From NCBI GenBank assembly GCA_050299175.1, contig JBNKVM010000067.1, positions 62,001 to 126,000 on the forward strand: a stretch of 64,000 bases of DNA, read 5' to 3'. A program made the position numbers and the translations under genes. The notes under the pieces were generated by a model. The model saw nothing but the letters and a program-made list of their open reading frames with translations, did no database searches and was not told the DNA's origin. Positions 1-8,324 of this stretch are shown here, piece after piece. Within the stretch, counting starts at the first letter, position 1. The number at the start of each line of letters is the position of its first letter. Source of the DNA: JAPHTQ01 sp050299175. GTDB taxonomy: Bacteria > Pseudomonadota > Gammaproteobacteria > Thiohalomonadales > Thiohalomonadaceae.

Positions 1-330
1 CAGATCAGGCCATTCACGGCGCACCGAGGCACTAGCCACCCATGGCAATGTTTCCAGTCCTTTGCGAATCTCATCCACATCCACCGACATGAAGCCCTCT
101 TTCACATAGGGTCGCACCGCGTTACGAATATCCTCCTGACTCAACTGCTTTAGTGGATTCTCGATACGAATGGTGTTCAGCGGCAAGGTGCCCGGCTCAA
201 GCAACAAACCGAACAACCAGACCAATACAGCAAGGCCAGCTACAACCGACAGCACGGCCAGCGGCCAGCGCGGCAACGGCTTACGCTCTTCAGTCCCTTT
301 GCGCGTGGCGCCTTTAGGCTGCTTCGCCAT
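1..330 (-). CDS. ftsQ: Cell division protein FtsQ, N-terminal part (cut by window edge)
   Basis: The reverse strand from 330 reads an open frame of 110 codons that leaves the window. It starts MAKQPKGATRKGTEERK, a basic cytoplasmic tail. A single hydrophobic segment follows (about residues 23-42, WPLAVLSVVAGLAVLVWLFG), then a POTRA-like stretch (about 50-105) with NTIRIENPLKQLSQEDIR and ending LPWVASASVRREWPDL. That LPWV-x-A-x-VRR-x-WP signature is characteristic of FtsQ/DivIB, the bitopic division protein that links FtsB/FtsL to the divisome. The ATG overlaps the 3' end of ddlB by 17 bases, the usual ddlB-ftsQ arrangement; ftsA and ftsZ would be expected just outside the window. Confidence 0.93.
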   Translation of the reverse strand, partial: MAKQPKGATRKGTEERKPLPRWPLAVLSVVAGLAVLVWLFGLLLEPGTLPLNTIRIENPLKQLSQEDIRNAVRPYVKEGFMSVDVDEIRKGLETLPWVASASVRREWPDL

Positions 331-1255
331 CCATACTCCCCTGCAAAATTCGCCAGACCAATTCGTCGATCTCGATTCCTGCCGCCTTCGCCGCCATCGG
401 CACCAGGCTGTGATCAGTCATACCCGGCAAGGTATTGGCCTCCAGTAGATAGGCCTGCCCTACCTCATCAAGCAAAATGTCGATGCGCCCCCAACCATGA
501 CAACCTACGGCGGCAAATGCCTTTAATGCCAGTTGCTGCAACGCCTGCTCCTTCTCCGCAGAGAGATCCGCAGGGCAAAGGTATTCGGTATCGTTACTCA
601 GGTACTTGGCTTCGTAGTCGTAAAATTCCGCACGGGGCACAATTTTCACTACGGGTAGCGCCTTACCCTCAAGGATCGCCACCGTATATTCACCACCGCC
701 GAGGTATTGCTCGGCCAACACTAACGAATCGTGCTCTGCGGCCTTGGCATAGGCCGCCGCCAGTTCACCGGGCTTCGTCACCTTGCTGATGCCGACGCTC
801 GAACCTTCGCGGGCCGGTTTGACGAACAGCGGTAAATCGAGCTGTTTTTCTACAGCGGAAAAATCACTCTTCTCATCCAGTACTACGCAGGCCGGTACCG
901 GCAAACCCAACGATTGCCACAACAATTTGCAGCGCCACTTATCCATACCCAATGCCGAAGCCAACACCCCACTGCCCGTATAGGGCAGACCGAGAAGTTC
1001 CAAGGCACCCTGCATGGTGCCGTCTTCACCACCGCGACCATGCAGCATAATGAAGCAGCGATCGAAAGCAGCTGCCTGCAACTGCTGCATCACATCCGCA
1101 CCGACGTCAATGGCATGGGCATCGACGCCACGCGCCTGCAGTGCGGCCAATACCGTCGCCCCACTTTTCAGCGAGATATCACGTTCAGCAGAAGTACCAC
1201 CCAACAGCACGGCAACCTTGCCGAATTGCGCTGGATCGGAAACGGCCTGGCTCAT
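314..1255 (-). CDS. ddlB: D-alanine--D-alanine ligase
   Basis: 313 residues, the normal length for DdlB. The enzyme joins two D-Ala with ATP in the cytoplasm to make the dipeptide that MurF adds to the peptidoglycan precursor. The N-terminal domain opens with VAVLLGGTSAERDISLKSG. The ATP-grasp part includes LFVKPAREGSSVGISKV and the C-terminal substrate and metal motif LEANTLPGMTDHSLVP. It overlaps murB upstream by 4 bases (ATGA) and ftsQ downstream by 17 bases, so it is translationally coupled inside the dcw cluster. No unusual residues were noticed. Confidence 0.97.
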   Translation of the reverse strand: MSQAVSDPAQFGKVAVLLGGTSAERDISLKSGATVLAALQARGVDAHAIDVGADVMQQLQAAAFDRCFIMLHGRGGEDGTMQGALELLGLPYTGSGVLASALGMDKWRCKLLWQSLGLPVPACVVLDEKSDFSAVEKQLDLPLFVKPAREGSSVGISKVTKPGELAAAYAKAAEHDSLVLAEQYLGGGEYTVAILEGKALPVVKIVPRAEFYDYEAKYLSNDTEYLCPADLSAEKEQALQQLALKAFAAVGCHGWGRIDILLDEVGQAYLLEANTLPGMTDHSLVPMAAKAAGIEIDELVWRILQGSMDGEAA

Positions 1256-2163
1256 GCAATGCTCCCCTTTCTTTCGCCGACAATGTGCACTTCACGCTGC
1301 AGACGGATACCGTGTTTCAGTTCTACTTCGTTCTGTACCAGTTCGATCAGCGCCTCGATCTCGGTTGCCGTGGAGCCGCCGTTGTTGACAATGAAATTGG
1401 CGTGCTTGTCCGAGACACAGGCACCGCCGATGCAACGCCCCTTGAGTCCGGCAGCTTCAATCAAACGCGCCGCATAATCGCCCTCAGGATTGCGGAACAC
1501 CGAACCGGCATTAGGTAGACGGGTCGGCTGACTGGCACCGCGCAGTTCGAGCAATTCACGAATACGGTTTTGCAGTTGGCCCGGCTCGCCCGGCTCCAGC
1601 TTCAGTTGTGCCGCAACAAACCATTCACCCAGCGGTGCTTCCACATGGCGGTAACCGATACGGTATTCGCTCGGACTACGGGTACGCAGTACACCCAGGT
1701 GATCCACAGTCTCCAGGTGCTCCACCAATTGCCAGGTTTCACCACCGAAGCAACCGGCATTCATCCGTAATGCACCGCCCATGGTGCCGGGGATACCACT
1801 GAGGAATTCGGCACCGGCCAATCCTTCACGAGCGCAGAAGCGTGCAACCAATGCACAGGAGACGCCGCTCTCCACCCGCACCCGAGTTTCATCCAGTCGG
1901 GTCATTTCATTCAGCATGCCGCTGGTGGCAATCACCGTGCCACTAATCCCGCCTTCGCGGACCAATAGATTGCTGCCTAGCCCAATCCAGTAGAGCGGTT
2001 CGTCTTCCGGCAATCGGCGAATGAACTCCACCAGATCGGCCAGATCGGCGGGACGGTAGTAACGCCGTGCCACACCACCAACGCGCCAAGTGGTGTGGCG
2101 CGACATCGGTTCGTCCTCGCGCAGTTCACCACGCAGCGGTTGTGGCTTGCGCATGGTCATCAT
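1252..2163 (-). CDS. murB: UDP-N-acetylenolpyruvoylglucosamine reductase
   Basis: 303 residues. MurB reduces the enolpyruvyl group of UDP-GlcNAc-enolpyruvate to give UDP-MurNAc, using FAD and NADPH. FAD-domain motifs are clear: WIGLGSNLLVREGG (about residues 60-73), SGIPGTMGGALRMNAGCFGG, and further on NAGSVFRNPEGDYAARLIE, which carries the conserved Ser of the reductase site. The length suits the shorter MurB form found next to murC in dcw clusters rather than the longer stand-alone enterobacterial type. It overlaps murC by 4 bases and ddlB by 4 bases. Confidence 0.96.
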   Translation of the reverse strand: MMTMRKPQPLRGELREDEPMSRHTTWRVGGVARRYYRPADLADLVEFIRRLPEDEPLYWIGLGSNLLVREGGISGTVIATSGMLNEMTRLDETRVRVESGVSCALVARFCAREGLAGAEFLSGIPGTMGGALRMNAGCFGGETWQLVEHLETVDHLGVLRTRSPSEYRIGYRHVEAPLGEWFVAAQLKLEPGEPGQLQNRIRELLELRGASQPTRLPNAGSVFRNPEGDYAARLIEAAGLKGRCIGGACVSDKHANFIVNNGGSTATEIEALIELVQNEVELKHGIRLQREVHIVGERKGSIA

Positions 2164-3596
2164 GCTGTTCCCTCCAGTTCACTCGGTAGGCGCTGGGCAA
2201 TCGCACCGATATCGCCTGCGCCCATGGTCAACAACACATCGTCCTCCTGAAGTACCCCGTTCAGGGTCGTTGCCAGCTCCGCGTGGTCGCTGATAAACAC
2301 CGGGTCGACCTTGCCACGGGCACGAATCGCCCGGCACAGGGTACGGCTGTCGGCGCCGGGCACCGCCTCCTCGCCTGCGGCATAGACTTCCAGCACCAGC
2401 AGGGCATCGACCTCGGAAAGCACCTCGGTAAAATCTTCAAACAGGTCACGGGTACGGCTGTAGCGGTGCGGCTGGAACAGCACCACCAGCCGACGATCGG
2501 GCCAGGCACCACGCGCCGCCGCCAGTGTTGCAGCCACTTCTCGTGGATGGTGGCCGTAGTCATCGACCAGCAGTACCTTGCCGTTGGCGGTCTGCACCTC
2601 ACCGCCGATCTGGAAGCGACGGCCGATGCCCTGAAATTTGTCCAGCGCGGCGATGATCGCCGCATCGCTGACGCCCAGGTCACTGGCTACGGCAATGGCC
2701 GCCAGGGCGTTGAGCACGTTGTGCCGTCCCGGCATGTTGAGCGTCACCTGCAACCACTTCTCCTGACCACTGCGGGAGACGGTAAAGTGTGTGCGCAGTC
2801 CCTCATAACGCAGTTCGGTAGCGCGAATGTCGGCCTCTTCACCGAGACCGTAGGTCATCACCCGACGAGTCACGCTGGGCAGGATGTTGCGTACCTCTTC
2901 GTCGTCGATGCAGAGCACCGCCAGACCGTAGAAGGGCAAATTGTGCAGGAATTCGATAAAAGTCTGACGCAGGCGGGAAAAGTCGCCGTCGTAAGTGGCC
3001 ATGTGATCGGCGTCGATGTTGGTCACCACAGCGGTCATCGGCTGCAGGTGGAGGAACGAGGCGTCGCTCTCGTCCGCCTCCGCCACCAGATAGTGGCCGG
3101 CGCCGAGCCGTGCATTGGTGCCCGCGCTGTTAAGACGACCACCAATGACAAAAGTCGGGTCGGCACCACCCTCGGCCATCAGGCTGGCGATCAGGCTGGT
3201 GGTGGTGGTCTTGCCATGCGTACCGGCCACAGCGATGCCGTGACGGAAGCGCATCAGCTCCGCCAGCATCTCGGCGCGCGGTACGACCGGAATACGCGCT
3301 TCGCGTGCCGCCTGTACCTCCGGGTTCTCCTCTTTTACTGCCGAGGAAGTCACCACCACGTCACAACCGGCTATATTCTCTGCCGCATGGCCGAAACAAA
3401 TCGTGGCACCGTTAGCTTCCAGGTGACGGGTCACCGCATTCGGTTTCAGGTCGGAACCACTTACCGCATAGCCAAGGTTGAGCAATACCTCGGCGATACC
3501 GCCCATGCCGGAACCGCCGATCCCGACCATATGGATATGGCGGATGCGTCCCATCACGTTGTTGCCGGCCAGTTCTGCCGGGGTACCTTTGATCAT
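2160..3596 (-). CDS. murC: UDP-N-acetylmuramate--L-alanine ligase
   Basis: 478 residues, the usual MurC size. It adds L-Ala, the first residue of the stem peptide, to UDP-MurNAc with ATP. The N-terminal nucleotide-sugar domain has HMVGIGGSGMGGIAEVLLN. The Mur-ligase ATP loop is AVAGTHGKTTTTSLIA (about residue 120), followed by EADESDASFLHL and the late VVLFQPHRYSRTRDLFEDF. It starts inside the end of murG (4-base overlap) and ends over the start of murB, so the whole cluster is closely packed. Confidence 0.97.
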   Translation of the reverse strand: MIKGTPAELAGNNVMGRIRHIHMVGIGGSGMGGIAEVLLNLGYAVSGSDLKPNAVTRHLEANGATICFGHAAENIAGCDVVVTSSAVKEENPEVQAAREARIPVVPRAEMLAELMRFRHGIAVAGTHGKTTTTSLIASLMAEGGADPTFVIGGRLNSAGTNARLGAGHYLVAEADESDASFLHLQPMTAVVTNIDADHMATYDGDFSRLRQTFIEFLHNLPFYGLAVLCIDDEEVRNILPSVTRRVMTYGLGEEADIRATELRYEGLRTHFTVSRSGQEKWLQVTLNMPGRHNVLNALAAIAVASDLGVSDAAIIAALDKFQGIGRRFQIGGEVQTANGKVLLVDDYGHHPREVAATLAAARGAWPDRRLVVLFQPHRYSRTRDLFEDFTEVLSEVDALLVLEVYAAGEEAVPGADSRTLCRAIRARGKVDPVFISDHAELATTLNGVLQEDDVLLTMGAGDIGAIAQRLPSELEGTA

Positions 3597-4696
3597 GCCG
3601 CTTTCTCCTCAATGGCCACCTCAAGACAGGCCGCCACGACATCGTTGGTTGCTTCGGGACGTGCCAGATTGCGCGCACTGTTAGCCATCCCACGCAGCTT
3701 CTCCCGTCCCTGTGCCGGATCGGCGCAGTACTCGCGCAACATCCCGGCCAGTTTTTCCTCATCTAATGTGCTTTGCTGCACCAGCTGCGCAGCGCCCTCG
3801 TCGGCCAGATAGCGACCGTTGGCGCTCTGATGGTCATCCACTGCGAAGGGGAACGGCACCAATACGGCGGGCACACCAGCGATAGCTAGCTCGCTCACGG
3901 TCAGTGCGCCGGCACGGCACAGCACTAGATCGGCCCACTCGTACATCGCTGCCATATCGTCGATGAAGGGCAGCAGTTCCGCCTCGACACCTGCAGCGGC
4001 GTAGCTGGCCTGGGTTGCCTCAAGGTGTTTCTTGCCGGTCTGGTGCCGCACCTGCGGACGAATCGATTCGGGTAGCAATGCCAGCGCCTTGGGCAGGGTC
4101 TGGTTGAAGACCATCGCTCCCAACGAACCACCAAGAACAAAGAGGCGAATCGGCCCGGTATGTTCGGCATAGCGCGCATCCGGCTCCACCACCTGCATGA
4201 TGTCGCTGCGCACCGGGTTACCGGTAAAACGCACCTGACTACCACTGAAGGTATCGGGGAAAGCCTCCAACACGGTCACCGCCAAGTAGGAGAGCAGACG
4301 ATTAGTCAGCCCTGCGATGGCGTTCTGTTCGTGGATCACCAGCGGCCGCCCGCTGATCTTTGCTGCCACACCACCGGGGCCGGTGACGAAACCACCCATC
4401 CCCAGCACCATCGCCGGGCGGCGGCGACGCAGGATAGAGAGCGCCTGGAACAGGGCCACACTCAGGCGCCACGGTGCAAGCAACCAACCCGCCAGCCCCT
4501 TGCCACGCAGGCCGGAGATGGAGATGTAGTCGATGGGGAAACCGGCCTGCGGCACCAGCTCCGCCTCCAAGCCACGCTGGGTACCGAGCCAGCTCACATC
4601 ATGGCCACGCTGGCGCAGTTCGCGCGCCACCGCCAGCGCCGGGAAGACATGCCCGCCGGTACCGCCCGCCATGATCACGATGCGCAGGCTGCTCAT
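3593..4696 (-). CDS. murG: Lipid II synthase: undecaprenyl-PP-MurNAc-pentapeptide GlcNAc transferase
   Basis: 367 residues. MurG is a peripheral inner-membrane GT28 glycosyltransferase that adds GlcNAc to lipid I. The N-terminal glycine-rich loop is MAGGTGGHVFPALAVA, and the second is LGMGGFVTGPGGVAAK. The donor-binding domain includes LFVLGGSLGAMVFNQTLP, CRAGALTVSELAIAGVPAVL and PFPFAVDDHQSANGRYL. The start ATG overlaps the end of ftsW by 4 bases and its stop overlaps murC. Confidence 0.97.
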   Translation of the reverse strand: MSSLRIVIMAGGTGGHVFPALAVARELRQRGHDVSWLGTQRGLEAELVPQAGFPIDYISISGLRGKGLAGWLLAPWRLSVALFQALSILRRRRPAMVLGMGGFVTGPGGVAAKISGRPLVIHEQNAIAGLTNRLLSYLAVTVLEAFPDTFSGSQVRFTGNPVRSDIMQVVEPDARYAEHTGPIRLFVLGGSLGAMVFNQTLPKALALLPESIRPQVRHQTGKKHLEATQASYAAAGVEAELLPFIDDMAAMYEWADLVLCRAGALTVSELAIAGVPAVLVPFPFAVDDHQSANGRYLADEGAAQLVQQSTLDEEKLAGMLREYCADPAQGREKLRGMANSARNLARPEATNDVVAACLEVAIEEKAA

Positions 4697-5871
4697 GCGC
4701 GTACCCTCCTCACCGCACCATCATGTTGCGGTGTCTCCAGCGCCACCCGCTGCACCAGCGCCAGGGCCACACACATCACCAGCATGCTGCTGCCACCGTA
4801 ACTCATCAGTGGCAGGGTCAAACCCTTGGTCGGCAGCAGGCCCATGTTCACACCCATGTTGATAAAGGCCTGCAGAGCGAACCAGAGACCGATGCCGTAG
4901 CAAAGATAACCGGCAAACGGCATCTCCGACTCGCTCGCCCGGCGGGCGATGGAGAAGATGCGGCTGACCAACACCACAAAGAGGAATACCACCAGGCTGC
5001 CACCCACCATGCCCAGTTCTTCCACCAGCACGGCGTAGACGAAATCGGTGTGCGCCTCCGGCAGGTAGAACAGCTTCTGCACGCTGCCGCCGAGACCGAC
5101 GCCGAACCACTCGCCACGACCGAAGGCGATCAGTGCCTGGGTCAACTGGAAGCCGCTATTGAACGGATCGGCCCAGGGATTGAGGAAGGCGGTCAGGCGC
5201 TCCATACGATAGGGCGCAGCGACCGCCAGCAGCGCTAGCGAGCCGACTGACATCAACATCAGTACCCCGAACAGCCACAGCTGCACACCGCCGAGGAACA
5301 TCATTCCCAACACCGTGGCACCGAGGATCACCGCGGTACCGAAATCGGGCTCGGCCAGCAGCAACACGCCGAGCAGCGCCACCAGCGACATCGGTTTGAG
5401 AAAACCGGCAACACTGCTACGCACCTCGTCGCCGCGGCGCACCAGATAGCCGGCGAGATAAACAATCATCGCCAGTTTGGCTACTTCGGAGACCTGTAGG
5501 GTGAACGGTCCCAGCGCCAGCCAGCGGGTACTGCCGTTAACCGTGCGCCCGATCCCCGGCAACAGCACAGCAAGCAACAGGACGATGGAGATCAGCAGCA
5601 GGATCGGCCCGCTGCGTTCCCATACCTGCAACGGCAATTGCCAGGCAACCAGCGCCAGGGCGATACCAAGCCCGGCATAGAGCGCCTGACGCACAATGAA
5701 ATAAGTGGGGTCGCCAACGCGACTGTCAGCAATCGTTACCGAGGCGGAGGCGATCATTACCAGCCCCAGTGCCAACAAGGTCAGAGCGGAGAGCAACAAC
5801 GGCCAGTCGACATTGCGATTCTGGCTGCGCTTCGCCTCATTAATTACCGGCAGGATCGCGGACCAGCTCAT
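4693..5871 (-). CDS. ftsW: SEDS-family peptidoglycan glycosyltransferase FtsW
   Basis: 392 residues with about ten hydrophobic segments. FtsW is the septal glycan polymerase that works with FtsI (PBP3). Family signatures include GIGRTVNGSTRWLALGPF, AEPDFGTAVILGATVLGMMF (which contains the catalytic-type Asp of SEDS proteins), and LPEAHTDFVYAVLVEELG. Late in the protein are NMGVNMGLLPTKGLTLPLMS and YGGSSMLVM. It sits between murD and murG with 4-base overlaps on both sides, the standard position in proteobacterial dcw clusters. Confidence 0.96.
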   Translation of the reverse strand: MSWSAILPVINEAKRSQNRNVDWPLLLSALTLLALGLVMIASASVTIADSRVGDPTYFIVRQALYAGLGIALALVAWQLPLQVWERSGPILLLISIVLLLAVLLPGIGRTVNGSTRWLALGPFTLQVSEVAKLAMIVYLAGYLVRRGDEVRSSVAGFLKPMSLVALLGVLLLAEPDFGTAVILGATVLGMMFLGGVQLWLFGVLMLMSVGSLALLAVAAPYRMERLTAFLNPWADPFNSGFQLTQALIAFGRGEWFGVGLGGSVQKLFYLPEAHTDFVYAVLVEELGMVGGSLVVFLFVVLVSRIFSIARRASESEMPFAGYLCYGIGLWFALQAFINMGVNMGLLPTKGLTLPLMSYGGSSMLVMCVALALVQRVALETPQHDGAVRRVRA

Positions 5872-7223
5872 GCCGCCCTCCTCTGCACCGCGGCAACAAA
5901 GGCCTCGCCACGTGCCACGTAGTTGCTGAACATGTCGAAACTGGCGCAGGCCGGTGAGAGCAGGATGCTGTCGCCGGACTGGGCTGCCTTCGCCGCACGC
6001 TTCACTGCCTGCTTCATATCCTTGGCGTGTTCGATGGGGGCTGAACCTTCGATGGCCCGCTCAATCAGGATGGCGTCCTCGCCAATCAGCACCACCGCAC
6101 GGGCACGTTCCGCCACCGCCTCACGCAGCGGCGCGAAATCCTGTCCCTTACCCTGACCACCGGCAATCAACACCACCTTCTCGCCGGGCATCCCGGCCAG
6201 CGCCGCCAGGGTGGCACCGACGTTGGTGCCTTTGGAATCTTCGTAGTAATTGACGCCATCGATCTCGGCGACCCACTGGCAGCGGTGCGGCAGGCCGGGG
6301 AATTCGCGCAGGGTTTGCAGCATGGCGGGCATTGCCAGCCCCGCTACGGTACCGAGGGCCAGTGCCGCCAGGGCATTGGCCTGATTGTGACGACCCGGCA
6401 TGCGCATTTCGCTGGCGGCCATCAGCGCCTCACTGCCACGGACCAGCCAGTCGGTACCGTCGATACGGCGCAGGCCAAAGTCGTTTTCATTCACCGGTTT
6501 GCCGAGACTGAAACGCACCACCTCACGACCGGGCAGCACCATCGCCGCCACCCGTGGGTCGTCGGCATTGATCACCATCACCCCGTCACCGGCGTAGATG
6601 CCGGATTTGATCGCGGCGTAGTTCTCCATGGTCAGGTGGCGATCCAGATGGTCGTCGCTGAGATTCAGTACCACCGCGGCGCGACAGTTGAGGGAACGGG
6701 TAACCTCCAGCTGGAAGCTGGATAGCTCCATCACATAGAGATCCGGCGTCTCTTCATCCAGCAGTTCCAGCGCCGGGGTGCCGATGTTGCCGCCGACCAG
6801 CACCTTCTTGCCCGCCGCGCGGGCCATCTCGCCCAGCAGCGCGGTCACGGTGCTCTTGCCATTGGAGCCGGTGATCGCCACTACCGGGGCCTGGGCTTGG
6901 CGGGCAAACAGTTCGATATCCCCCAGCACCTCGATCCCCGCCTCGGCGGCGGCACTGATGGCCGGTTCCTGAGGTGCCACGCCGGGACTGAGCAACAACC
7001 TTGCGGCATGGCGGAACAGTTCGTCGTCGAACTCGCCAAGCCACACCGACACCTGCGGAAACTCACGGCGCAGTTCTTCAAGACCCGGCGGATGGGCGCG
7101 ATTGTCGACCACGGCGAACGGCTCACCGAGCGCGGCGAGGAAACGGGCGCAAGCGAGTCCGGTCTGACCCAGACCGACCACCAGGGTTAACCCCTCTGCC
7201 GCGTTTGTCGTTGCCATGTTCAT
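5868..7223 (-). CDS. murD: UDP-N-acetylmuramoyl-L-alanine--D-glutamate ligase
   Basis: 451 residues from the ATG at 7223 (MNMATTNAAEG). A longer in-frame start exists upstream, but it would run back into mraY and adds residues with no Mur-ligase character. An AAGGCGAG stretch precedes 7223. MurD adds D-Glu to UDP-MurNAc-L-Ala. The N-terminal domain has LTLVVGLGQTGLACARFL, the ATP loop is AITGSNGKSTVTALLGEM, the catalytic-loop region is VVLNLSDDHLDRHLTMENYA, and later come MPGRHNQANALAALAL and YEDSKGTNVGATLAAL. The gap to mraY is 17 bases; it overlaps ftsW by 4. Confidence 0.96.
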   Translation of the reverse strand: MNMATTNAAEGLTLVVGLGQTGLACARFLAALGEPFAVVDNRAHPPGLEELRREFPQVSVWLGEFDDELFRHAARLLLSPGVAPQEPAISAAAEAGIEVLGDIELFARQAQAPVVAITGSNGKSTVTALLGEMARAAGKKVLVGGNIGTPALELLDEETPDLYVMELSSFQLEVTRSLNCRAAVVLNLSDDHLDRHLTMENYAAIKSGIYAGDGVMVINADDPRVAAMVLPGREVVRFSLGKPVNENDFGLRRIDGTDWLVRGSEALMAASEMRMPGRHNQANALAALALGTVAGLAMPAMLQTLREFPGLPHRCQWVAEIDGVNYYEDSKGTNVGATLAALAGMPGEKVVLIAGGQGKGQDFAPLREAVAERARAVVLIGEDAILIERAIEGSAPIEHAKDMKQAVKRAAKAAQSGDSILLSPACASFDMFSNYVARGEAFVAAVQRRAA

Positions 7224-7240
7224 CGCCAGCGCATCTCGCC

Positions 7241-8323
7241 TTAACGAAGCTTCAAAGTGGAAAGACCGATCAGCACCAGAATGACGGTGATGATCCAGAA
7301 TCGGACGATGACCCGCGGTTCGGGCCACCCCTTCAACTCAAAGTCGTGGTGCAGCGGCGCCATGCGGAAGATGCGCCGCCCGGTCAGCTTGAACGAGGCG
7401 ACCTGCAGGATGACCGAGACAGTCTCCATGACGAAGACTCCGCCCATGATCAGCAGCACCAGTTCCTGGCGCACCACTACCGCGATCACACCCAGCGCCG
7501 CGCCGAGACCCAGCGCGCCCACGTCGCCCATGAAGACCTGTGCCGGATAGGTGTTGAACCAGAGGAAACCGAGCCCGGCACCGACGATGGCGCCGCAGAA
7601 GATCACCACCTCGCCCACGCCGGGAATGTAGGGAATGCCGAGATAGCCGGAGAAATTCACGTTACCGGTGAGGTAGGCGAAGATCCCCAGCGCACCGCCG
7701 ACCATGACCGTCGGCAGGATCGCCAGACCGTCGAGGCCGTCGGTGAGGTTGACCGAGTTACTGGAGCCGACAATGACGAAGTAGGTCAGGACGATGTAAA
7801 ACGCCCCCATCGGCAGCGCGACGGTTTTGAAGAACGGCACGATCAGTTCCAGCTCTGCTGGCACCTTGGCGGTGTAATAGAGGAAGAGTGCCGCACCGAG
7901 ACCGAAGATCGTCTGCAGCAGGTATTTATGTTTGGCGCGCAGCCCCTGGGACTGTTTCTTGATCAGCTTTTTGTAGTCATCGATCCAGCCGATGGCACCG
8001 AACAGCAGGGTCACTACCAGCACCACCCAGATGTAGCGATTGGAGAGATCGGCCCACAAGAGGGTACTCACGGCGATGGCCGCGAGGATCAGCGCCCCAC
8101 CCATGGTCGGGGTTCCCGCCTTGGAGAGGTGGCTCTGCGGACCGTCGTCACGCACGAACTGTCCCACCTGATGGTGACTCAGTTTGCGGATGATAGTTGG
8201 ACCAAGCAGCAGTGAAATCGCCAGTGCGCTGAGAATGCCGAGAATGGCGCGCAGGGTCAGGTACTGGAATACATTGAATCCACTATAAAACTGGCTCAGG
8301 TATTCAGTCAGATAGAGCAGCAT
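7241..8323 (-). CDS. mraY: Phospho-MurNAc-pentapeptide transferase (lipid I synthase)
   Basis: 360 residues from the ATG at 8323 (MLLYLTEYLSQFYSGFN), matching the usual MraY N-terminus; a longer upstream reading would overlap murF. MraY transfers phospho-MurNAc-pentapeptide to undecaprenyl phosphate in the inner membrane. About ten membrane segments are present. Diagnostic motifs are GTPTMGGALILAA, the DD-containing GWIDDYKKLIKKQSQGL, NLTDGLDGLAILPTVMVG, and the late MAPLHHDFELKGWPE. It starts 1 base after the murF stop codon, so the two are read as one unit. Confidence 0.97.
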   Translation of the reverse strand: MLLYLTEYLSQFYSGFNVFQYLTLRAILGILSALAISLLLGPTIIRKLSHHQVGQFVRDDGPQSHLSKAGTPTMGGALILAAIAVSTLLWADLSNRYIWVVLVVTLLFGAIGWIDDYKKLIKKQSQGLRAKHKYLLQTIFGLGAALFLYYTAKVPAELELIVPFFKTVALPMGAFYIVLTYFVIVGSSNSVNLTDGLDGLAILPTVMVGGALGIFAYLTGNVNFSGYLGIPYIPGVGEVVIFCGAIVGAGLGFLWFNTYPAQVFMGDVGALGLGAALGVIAVVVRQELVLLIMGGVFVMETVSVILQVASFKLTGRRIFRMAPLHHDFELKGWPEPRVIVRFWIITVILVLIGLSTLKLR

Positions 8324-8324
8324 C

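Noticed and set aside
2283..3812. A 509-codon open frame on the + strand opposite murC and murG
   Set aside because: It lies antisense to two clear Mur genes, its peptide has no domain character, and G+C-rich coding DNA commonly leaves such open antisense frames.
5868..7328. Longer murD start at 7328
   Set aside because: It would overlap mraY by about 90 bases and adds 35 residues unlike the Mur-ligase N-terminus; the ATG at 7223 gives the normal protein.
7001..8215. A 404-codon + strand frame opposite murD and mraY
   Set aside because: Antisense to well-identified genes; the peptide is His/Asp/Arg-rich with no recognisable motif.
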